From: Baffinella frigidus
Lineage: Eukaryota; Cryptophyceae; Cryptomonadales; Baffinellaceae
Reading direction: 5' to 3'
Assembly (NCBI GenBank): GCA_026770585.1
Contig: MU646306.1
Span: forward strand, 1,358,480-1,392,166
Length of the DNA stretch: 33,687 nucleotides
Shown: in pieces, positions 9,018 through 19,000 of the stretch
Position numbering within the stretch: the stretch's first letter is position 1
How the letters are laid out: every line of letters starts with the position of its first letter
Position numbers and translations under genes: made by a program
Notes under the pieces: model-generated
What the model saw: only the letters and a program-made list of their open reading frames with translations
Database searches by the model: none
Told to the model about the DNA's origin: nothing

Positions 9018-12000
9018 GAGGGACGTGTTCTCCGTAGGCTTGATCGCAAGGTCGCCGTACTCCTCCTCCTGCACGATCTCCAGCACGTTCTCGTTCCTGC
9101 GCCACACACACAGTCAGTGTTCGGAACCTCGCGTTTGAGAGAGGGATTCACGACATGCATGGGGGCCATCTCCAGCACGTTCTCGTTCCTGCGCCACACC
9201 AACAGTCAGGGTCCGGAACCTCACGCTTGGCAGCGAACCAACCGTCAGGCACTCCTCCTCCTGCACGATCTCGAGCACGTTCTCGTTCCTGCGCCACACC
9301 AGCAGTCAGTCATTGACAGGCATCCATCGACACCTCAATTTTGATAGTTCGTGTGGCACATGAACCGTCAGTCAGCGAAACCTCGCGTTTGAGAGAGAGA
9401 TGCAAGACATGCATGAGGGCCATCTTCATTACATTCCTGTTTCTGTTGCATACCAACAGTCAGTCATTGGAATCTCACGTTTGAGAGTTACTGCGCCGCA
9501 CCAACCGTCAGTCATTGGAACCTCACGGTTGAGGGTTCCTGCGGCACACCAACCGACAGTCATTGGAACTTCACGTTTGAGATTTCCTGCGGCACACCAA
9601 CAATTAGTCAGTCGTTGGAACCTCACGTTGGAGAGAGTGATGCAAGTGACCCATGGGGGCCAGATTCGTCATGTGAAAGGCAAGGGTGCCGCACTTGGAA
9701 GGTTGTGATGATGATTTTCAGCGAGTTGATGCAAAGAAGGGGATCGGATCATCGTTCAGAGAAAAGGGGAGGGAATGCTGACTTGAGAACGAGGAGGGCG
9801 TAGAAGACGCGGGCGGCCGTGCGCTTGGTCGTCGTGGGTCCGCTCACGATCCTGAGGGGGGGGGGGGGGGGGGGGTTGTCAAGTGCCACAATTTTGAAAC
9901 CAGGGATCATGAGGGTGACGGTTTGTCGTGTGCTGGGGGGGGTGACAGGAGTTTGGGCAAACAGTCAAGTTGTCAAGGAGGAGGAGGAGGAGGAGGAAGA
10001 TGAGGAGGAAGAGGAGGAGGAGGCGGAGGAGGAGGAGGAGGAGGAGGAGGAGGAGGAGGAGGCGGAGGAGGCGGAGTAGAAGAAGGAGAAGGAGGAGGAG
10101 GAGGAGAAGGAGGAACCTCTGGAAGGAGAGGACCGATTCAGGCTCGGGGAGCTTCACGGCGATCTGCCGCGCGACCGAGACCGCGAATTCGGACAGCCTC
10201 TGCGGAGCGGGGGAAGCACGTTGGGGTTTAGACGTGAGAGGCACGTGAGGGTTTAGGGTTCAGGGATTGTGCGACCGAGACCGCGAACTCGGACAGCCTC
10301 TGCCGAGCGGGGGAGACACGTTGATGTTTAGACGTGGGAGGCACGTTCTAAAGGGTTGATGGTTCAGAGGTTGTGCGACTGAGACCGCCAATTCGGACAG
10401 CCTCTGCCGAGCGAGTTTGGCACGTTAGGGTTTAGCGCCTAAGGGTTCGGGGGCTGCATTTCTGAAACCGCGAACTCGGACAGCCTTTTCCGAGCGGGGG
10501 AGACACGTTGGGGTTTAGACGTGAAAAGCACGTTCTAAAGGGTTGAGGGTTCAGAGGTTGTGCGACTGAGACCGCCAATTCGGACAGCTTCTGCAGAGCG
10601 AGTGTGGCACGTTAGGGTTTAGCTCCTAAGGGTTCAGGGGTTGCATTTTTGAAACCGCGAACACGGACAGCCTCTGCCGAGCGGGGGAGACACGTTGGGG
10701 TTTAGACGTGGGAGGCACGTTAGAGTTTAGGGTTCAAGGGTTGCGCGACCGAGACCGCGAACTCGGACAGCCTCTGTCGAGCGCGCGAGGGCGGTTCAGG
10801 GTGTAGGGTTTGCCGGTTTAGGGTTCAGAGTTTGCCTCGAGGGAGGCACGTCATCTCACACGCAATTCGGCATCTCTTTCCAACCACCATCTCATGCGAA
10901 AGCATGCGAGACCAGCTGCTTTACAAAGGGTGCGAGGCAAGGGGTGACGGGGGGTACGCGGGGAGGTCTGGGGATGAACCCCATGTAGGCATAGCCGGAG
11001 TGACTTTACACACGTCACGTCCTCAAAGTATTACTGCAGAGGCGGCGCACCTGGGTGAGGACGGCCTGCGAGGGGTTGGTCTCCGGCTCCTCCCGAAGGC
11101 TGGCGTTCGAGTACACCCCCGAGTCGGCGTCCCCGTCCGCCGTCAGGTTCCAGCCCCCTGGATGTGTGTTGGGGATTAGGGTGTATTGGGTAGTGTGTTG
11201 GGTGTAGGGTTTAGGGTCTGGCATTTAGTTAGAGTTTAGTGTTTAGTGTTCAGGGTGTTGGGTTTGGGGTTAAGGCGCGACTTGGCGTTTGGGTTTCGAC
11301 TTAAGGGTTTCGGGTTTCGGGTTTAGGGTTTAGGGTTTCGGGTTTAGGGTGTGGGGTTTAGGGTTTGAGGTTTAGGATGTAGGGTTTAGGGTGTACCGTC
11401 GTCGAGGCCGCCGCAGGAGGTTAGGCGCGACTTGGAAGAGGGGAAGGTTTTGAGGTTTACGGTTCAGGGTTTAAGTTGTAGGGTGAAGGGTGTAGGGGTT
11501 AGGGTTCACCGTCGTCGAGGCCGCCGAAGGACGTGAGGCGCGACTTGGAGGAGGAGGCGATCGAGTTGCGGTCGTTGAGGGAGTCCATCTCGAACGCGCT
11601 GGTGCGGAGGTTGGGGGGGGGGTTGGGGTCAGCGATATCCTCAAAGGAGTTTCGGGTTCAGGGTTGACAGTTGACGGAGGGTTGCGAGGTCAGTGATTTC
11701 ATCTTCAGATGGAGGCTCCTACTACATGAACTAGCGAATAGAGTTGGAGGAGGAGGTGATGGAGGCGCGGTCGCTGAGGGAGTCCATCTCAAACGCGCTG
11801 GTCAGGGGGGGTTAGGGTTGGGTGGGGGGGGGGGTTGACGGGGGGCTGCGAGTTCACAGGTCACATCTCCGGAGGATCCTCGGACAAAAACTAGCGATCC
11901 TCCAGAACTGGCGACTCTGAATAGGTGTAAGTGTATGGTTAGAAACGCAGTACATGATTGGTGGAAGGGTTTGGGGTTTACGGTTTAGGGATCGGGGGCC

Positions 12001-15000
12001 TGGTGGCACTAGGGTGTGGGGGTAGGGGTAGGGGTAGCAAGTAGTGGGTCAGGGTCAGGGTCAGGGGGGTGGGGGGGTAGGGGGTTAGGCGCAAGGGTAT
12101 GGGGTTAGACGTAGGGTCAGGGTCCGTGGGTTAGGGGGGTAGGGGGCTAGGGGCAAGGGTGCGGGATTAGGGGTAGGGTCAGGGTCAGGGGGTTCGGGGG
12201 TTAGAGGGTTAGGGTAGGGGGGTAGGGGTGAGACCTCGGGACGTCGAAGGCGTCGGACGAGGAGTTGGTCTTGCTGCGCGGAAGAGGCTGCTTGAAGCCG
12301 CTCCCCTCCTCGCTCGCCGCGCGGATCGCCTCCGGGTCCTGATAAGGGTGGATATTTGGTGTAGGCTCCTCTTGTTGGCAAACTCTCAGCCCACAACCGG
12401 GTCCTAAGAGCGAGAGGCCACTTTACTGAATACAGGCGTGCAGACACGACAGCGTCAAGCTCCACCAGAGGCCACGAGTGGTGCATGGGTTGTGAGGGAC
12501 CTCGCTTCCGTAGCTAAGGAGAGAGGTTTTCAGATAGCAAATGGTCACGGGGCTGGGAGGAGGAGGAAGCACTCCTTACAAACCAAGGATCCTCAGGGTA
12601 AAGGTGTGTTTCGACAACACGAGGAGTCGGGGGTGGGATGAGGAGGAACCTCGCTGCCGTAGCTGAAGGACACGCCGTCGCCGCCGCTTCCGCCGCCCGA
12701 GCTGTCGCCGCCCATGCCTGCGCAGGGAGGATGCGTCAGGCGGGGTTCTCACAGGAGAAGCAGGAGTTGCGGAGATGCTGGATAAGTACGGTTTATGGTT
12801 TTGTTTGTGGGTGATGGGCCAGACGTTTACGAGTGATGGTTTATGATTTAGAGGTTAGGCGTTGACGGAGGGTGGTTTAGGGTTTAGGGTTTAGGCATGA
12901 GGATTTAGGGTTTGGGCTTTTATGGGGGAATGGTTTAGGATTTAGGATCAGGGGTTGAGGGTTGAGGGGTTAGGCGTGTACGGGTGATAGTTTCGGGGTG
13001 TTGGAAGAGATAAGGTCTCTCGCTCTGACCTCTACCCTCCGCAGGATCACTGGTTATTAGGGTTCATGGGTCCGGTTACGTAGCAAATCATGAGGAATGA
13101 GTGAGATGAGGCAGGGCTTTTTCACAGCAGCAGCAAGGTAGGGCGACTTGCGGAAGGGCCAGAGGAGTACCTCCAAGGTCGCCGTCGATGTGGCCCGATA
13201 TAAATATAGATGTATGGATATATAGATAGATAGATTTACAAAGATAGATACATATATGGATGCATAGAAAGATAGATGGATTGACATAAATCGATAAATA
13301 GATGTATATATATGTATAGATAGATAGATAGATAGATAGATGACCTCCGAGGTTGCAGTCGATGGGGCCCGTGTCCATGTCCACGTTGCTCTCGCGTCAG
13401 AAACAAGTCAGTGAGGCGGGGTTTTCTCGACGCGGTAGCAAGTTAGGCCTCTGGCGGAAACGCTAGAGAAGGTTCAGGTTTTGGTTGTAAAGTTGTCCTA
13501 AACCCTATACCCACCCATAAACCCTCACACCTCCGATGTCGAAGTCGATATGGTCCGTGTCCATGTCCACGTTGTAGTCGTAGCCCTCCTGGATCTCGCC
13601 GTCGGCCGCGTCGCCTGAGTTAGGGTTTAGGGTTTGGTGGTTAGGGGTTTGGGTTTTGGGGTTTGGAGTTGGGGGGTTGGGGTTTGGGGTTTGGGGGTTT
13701 GGGGTTTGGGGGTTTGGGGTTTGGAGTTTGGGGTTTGGGGTTTGGGGTGTGTGGCTCAGAGTCTAGGATTTTAGGTTTGGGGTTTGGGGTATAGGGTTTA
13801 GGGTATAGGGTTTAGGGTCTAGGGTGACCGGTGCGCTGCTTCTTCGCGCGAGTGGCGATGGGCGTCTGCGCCACGTTCTCTTTGAACCCGTACATCCTAC
13901 CCATTGGGAAAGGGTTCAGCCACGGGGGGTAGGGGGGGAAAATGTGTTTCAAAGAAACGAAATGTGATGCGGCGGCAGATCATTATGTGTGGACAACTAT
14001 GAGGTGAGCGTGTCTGACTGTAGATGCGGTCTCTGGGCAATCACAGCCGGCGCACGGGCGAATCTCTTGGCAATCACAGCAGGCGCACGGGCGCTTTGCA
14101 GGGCCATCAAATCCTGCTTTGGACGTTACTTTGTCTGAGGGCAGAAAAGAAGACACCCTCTCCAGCCAACTAGGAGTGCCATTTCACATTAATAGGAGTG
14201 CCATTTCACATTAATAAGTCTCTGCCTCACCAATCCATGGCTGGAGAGTAGGGAGCGTTTTCACGTAACAAGACCCTCCTTGTTGGCTAGTGTCTGGCAA
14301 CGTATGACCGCGAATGTGACCTCGCAGGTGGTCCACTCCGATCATCCAAGAGAAAAAAGGCACGGAGGGGTGTCGTCAGGCAAGATGAACCTGAAGATCT
14401 TGTTGAGCTTGCGGCCGAAGCCCGGCGTGAGCGGGCCAGAGATGATGTCGGCGACGGTCCCCGTGGTGTACTTCTTGTAGTGCTGCGGCTGCCGGCAGAT
14501 GTGCGCGGACACCCACTCGTTGTCCTGGATCCAGAGCCGGCACTCCTGTGAACGCACCCGCACGTTAGTATGGTAACCGCCTACATTCAGGGAAGCCTAT
14601 GGTGTTGACGACGACTACTCGGTGTCCTGGATCCAGAGGCGGTATTCCTGCCCCACGCGAAGGATTTAGATGGTGGGGGATCTGCGCCCTCACATTAATA
14701 GGGTGCACGTCAATAGGGTGTCCAACGGTAAAGCGTAGGGCTCACTCGTTGTCTTGGGTCCAGAGCCGGCACTCCTGCGAAAGCCCCAACTTGTTAGTGG
14801 GGTAACCGCCTGCATTCAGGATAGTTACGCCTACGGTGTTGACTGTTACTGCTCGTTGTCCTAGATCCAGAGACGGCTTTTCTGCCCCATACGAAGGAAC
14901 CAATAATTAGTAGGGTTGCAATAGGCCACACACGCACACACTAACACTCACAAGTTCACGAGAGGCGGGGCAAGGGTGGTACGTCTTCAGGACACACACA

Positions 15001-16033
15001 CGCACATACGCGCGCGCGCACACACTAACACTAACACACTAACACACTAACACACTAACACACACACGCACGCGCGCACGCGCGCACGCGCGCACGCACA
15101 ATTGCACACATGCACACATGCACACATGCACACATGCACACATGCACACACGCACACACGCACACACGCACACACGCACACACGCACACACGCACACACG
15201 CACACACACACACACACACGTGCACGCAAGATCACGAGGTTCAGAGGAGGGGCAGAGGAGGGGCGGTACGTCCTTGGACAGCTGGACTTGCGTGTCGTAC
15301 TCACGGTGTAGTGTTTAGGTCATAGTGTAGGGTGTAGGGTGTAGGGTGTAGGGTGTAGGGTGTAAGGTGTAGGATGTAGGGTGTCGCGTGCCAGGTGTAG
15401 GGTGCAGAGTATATGGTATAGGGTGTCGGGTGTAGGGTGTAGGGTATAAGTTGTCGGGTGTAGGGTGTAGGGTGTAGAGTGAAGGTTGTCGGGAGAAGGG
15501 TGTAGGGGTTGTACGTCCTTGGGAAGCTGGACTTGCGTGTCGTACTTTGGGCCCTTGCGCATCCTCTTCTTCTGCTTGCTCTTGGTCGCCTGCGCGGGTG
15601 TAAGGGGGTTGGTGATTCAGGGTTTGGGGTTTAAGGGGTGCGTCTTTGTGCGCTGCAGGTCCTTTGCCCACAGGACGTGTGTCTGCAGGGGTTTAGGGGG
15701 TTGAGGATCTAGTCTTTAGGGGGTTGAGGGTGTAGGGAGTGTGGGGGGTTCGATGTCGCGTCATGCAGTTCCCTGACCCAAAGGTTTTTTCACCTGCAGG
15801 TGTTTAAGGGGTTCAGGGTGCAGGTGGTTTAGGATTTCGGGTTTAGGGTTGAGGTGTGAAGGGGTTTAGGGGTTAGGCGTAGGGGTAAGGCGTCATGGTG
15901 TTTAGGGTTTAGGGTTTAAGGGGTTTAGGGGGTTTAGAGTGTAGGGTATGTGATCTAGGGGGTAGGGCGTGCACCGGCTCGTCCTGCGGCTCCACGTCGT
16001 AGTCCACCTGGTTGAGGGTTGAGGGTTGAGGGC

Positions 16034-16082
<49 letters not shown>

Positions 16083-19000
16083 GTAGGGCTGAGGGTTAAG
16101 GGGTTGAGGGCTAGGAATTACCTCGGGGAGGGGGGCGTCGTCGTAGCCGTAGCCATCGTTGGGGTAGTCCTGGTTTGGGGTTTAGGGTTCGGGGTTTAGA
16201 GTTTAGGGTTTAGGTTTCAGGCTTTAGGGGTTTGTGGGGGGAAGGTTTAGGGTTCTGTCTGACGGCAGGATACAGAAGAGCGCTCAGTGAAGACGAAATG
16301 CTTCAGCACAAACACAGGCTTTGCAGCATTCACACCACCCAGACTGTCAACTGGAGAACAACCCGACTGAGACAGAGCTAGAATGAGGCAGGGCGATGTC
16401 TGCAGACGACAGGCGTTCGCACAAACAAGGGAGCGTAGAGAGGGCACCGCAACCTGGTCCTGCTGCTTACTGCAGAGAATGTCTACGAACAAATGGCTGT
16501 CAGCACAAACACGGGGGTGTAGAGAGGGCACGGCGACTTGGTTCTGCTGCTCGCTGCCCCATCACCGCAGAGGATGTCTACGAACGAATGGCTGTCAGCA
16601 CACACACGGGGGGTGTAGAGGGCACGGCGACCTGGTCCAGCTGCTCGCTGCCCATGACAACAGACCCCGCCCCGCCCGAAGAGGACGCCGCGCCGCTCTT
16701 GGAGGACGCGCCCGCCTTGGAGAGCGAGCGCGCCGTCGAGGTCACGTCGTCGACCGAGCCCTGCCGTAGGAAGTTGTGGTCAGTGGCTGGGAGGCGAGCG
16801 CGCCGTCGAGGTCACGTCGTCGACCGAGCCCTGCCGTAGGAATTTGTGGTCAGTGGGAGGCGAGCGCGCTGTGGATGGCACGACGTCGACTGAGCCCTGT
16901 CGTTGGTGTTAGCGGGCAGAGGTTCGAGGATACACCCGCCTTGGACAGCGAGCGCGCCGGCAAGGTCACATCTTCACCGAACCCTGTTGCGGGGGGTTGG
17001 GGTTTGGGGTTTGGGGTTTAGGTCGAGGTCACGTCGAGGTCACGTCGTCCCCCGAGCTGTGGATGTCACGTTGTCGACCGAGCTCTGTTTAGGGTTTGGG
17101 GTTTGGGGTTGGGGGTTCGGGGTTTGGGGTTTGGGGTTTGGGGTTTGGGGTTTGGGGTTTAGGGTGTGGGGTTNNNNNNNNNNTGGGGGTTCGGGGTTTG
17201 GGGTTTGGGGTTTGGGGTTTGGGGTTTGGGGTTTAGGGTGTGGGGTTTGGGGTTTGGGGTTTGGGGTTTGGGGTTTGGGGTTTGGGGTTACGTTAGCACT
17301 AGCCTGTGGAGCTAAAAGACAGGTGGTGTAGGGTATAAGGTGTTGGGTGTGCTGTGTGGGGTGTAGGGTGCAGGGTCAACGCAGCACTAGCGTATGTGGC
17401 GAGCAGGCAGATGGTGTAAGGTGTAAGGTGCAGGGTATATGCTTTCTGGTTTTGGGGTTAGAGTGAGAGGTGGTCGATGTAGGGGTGGGAAGTGCAGGTG
17501 ATGACACTACCTGGTAGCCATGGTGTTGGGTGTGGGGTGTAGGGTGTAGGGTGCAAGGTGCAGGGTATGTAGGGTGTATGGTGTAGGGTGTAGGGTGCAG
17601 GGTATAGGGGGTAGGGGGTAGGGGGTAGGGTGTAGGGTGTAGGGTGTAGGGTGCAGGGTGCAGGGTGCAGGGTGCAGGGTGCAGGGTGCAGGATATGTAG
17701 GGTGTGGGGTGTAGGGTGCAGGGTGTAGGGTGTCGGGTGTAGGGTGTAGGGTGTAGGGTGTAGGGTGTAGGGTGTAGGGTGTAGAGTGTAGGCAGGACCT
17801 GGTAGCCGGCGTCGTTGGCGTTGTAGTCGTCCATGGCCACGTCGAGGGGGTTGTCGCCGATCTCGCTCACCGGCTGGTTCGAGATCAGGTCCGACCTGGG
17901 CACGGTTTTGGGATTAGGGGAAAGTCCTGGGAAAGATTCACGCGGGAGAATATATCGAGACGTTTTGCTTTCCTGGTTCAGGTTTAGAGTTTAGGTTTAG
18001 GGTTTAGGGTTTAGCGTGCTTTAGGGTTAAGCGTGGTTTAGGGTTTAGGTGTACGTTGTAGGGTTTAGGTTTATGGTGTAGGGTGTAGGGTGTAGGGTGT
18101 AGGGTGCAGGGTGCAGGGTGTAGGGCAACCTCGTTCTTCCGCAAAGCTGTATCTTTAGGTTGAGGTTGATGGGTCAGGGTTTAGCGTGTTGGGTGAAGGT
18201 CTAAGGTGCAGGTTTCAGGTGTAGGGTGTAGGGTGTCTGGTGTAAAGTGTAGGGTGTTGGGTGTTGGGTGTAGGGTTTCTGGTTGAGGGTGCAGGGTGTA
18301 GGGGTGTAGGGTTCGTGGTGTGTGGTTCAGGATTCAGAGTTTGTGGTTCACGCACGGGGGCGTGGGCACACGGGGGCGGTGCATGGGCGTAGGGGTTTGC
18401 AGGTGTGTGGTGTGTGGTGTGTGGTGTGTGATGTGGTGTGTGGTTTGTGGTTCAAGGTTCACGGGGGCGGGGCACACATGAGGTCGTCGTCAAGGCCCGT
18501 GGTAGACGAGCGGTCCTCCCCGCGATCTGGGAGGTTGATGTTGATGTTGATCCGCGAGGACCGCCCCGAGCGCCCAGAGGGGAGGGAGCCTGTAGGGTGT
18601 AGGGTTAGAGGTTAGAGTTCAGGGTTTAGGGTTTAGGGTTTTATGGTTTAGGGTTTAGGGTTTGGGGTTTGGGGTTTGGGGTTTAGGGTTTAGGGTTTAG
18701 GGTCTAGGGTTTAGGGTTTAGAGTTCAGGGTTTAGGGTTTGGGGTTTGGTTTTTGGGGGTGTAGGGTCTGGTAGGGTACGGAAAGGTAGGGTAGGGGAGG
18801 GTGGGGTAGGGTAGGGTAGAGTAGTTAGGGTGGGGTAGTGTAGGGTAGGGTAGGGTAGCGAGCCTTGGACGCTGGAGCCGGTGTCGAGCTGGGAGGCGAG
18901 CTGGGAGTCGCCGCCGTCGAGCCAGTCGGGGAACCTGCAGTACATTTCAGAGCGTTATCACACCAATCCAAGGCTTACGCGTGAGTGTACTAAAGAGGAT

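Larger units (their letters stand above)
9009..10199 (-). other. RAD21: RAD21 exons 19-21: C-terminal winged-helix (SMC1-binding) domain
   Basis: Exon 19 (10199-10117) encodes [20 protein letters not shown] and then ESVLSFQ. Exon 20 (9851-9783) encodes [20 protein letters not shown] and VL. Exon 21 (9096-9009) encodes [20 protein letters not shown] and TENTSLYA, then TGA. Together (about residues 548-626) they match the C-terminal kleisin winged helix, in which animal RAD21 reads RKQAAxKFYSFLVLKKQQAIELxQEEPYSDI. The exon 20 acceptor is preceded by a long sense-strand C-tract (poly-G on the plus strand at about 9857-9876). Intron 19 also contains a CCT-type tract (GGA repeats on the plus strand). 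Confidence 0.93.

Noticed and set aside
8466-9018. Cys/His-rich frames such as CEHLSPFGP repeats suggesting a zinc-finger-like protein
   Set aside because: They are minisatellite translations; the repeat unit length and both-strand openness explain them.
9097-9650. Regularly spaced direct repeats resembling a CRISPR array
   Set aside because: The repeats contain the RAD21 exon edge and acceptor, decay progressively, have no unique spacers of uniform length, and the genome is eukaryotic.
9879-10248. Glu-rich, Arg-rich and Leu-rich open frames
   Set aside because: They are translations of a GGA/GAG microsatellite in RAD21 intron 19.
11396-11440. Additional RAD21 exon
   Set aside because: A diverged copy of the exon 17 end with an in-frame stop; including it would break the reading frame.
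15047-15325. Cys/Val and His/Thr-rich open frames
   Set aside because: They are translations of CA/CGCA microsatellites with no splice or homology support.
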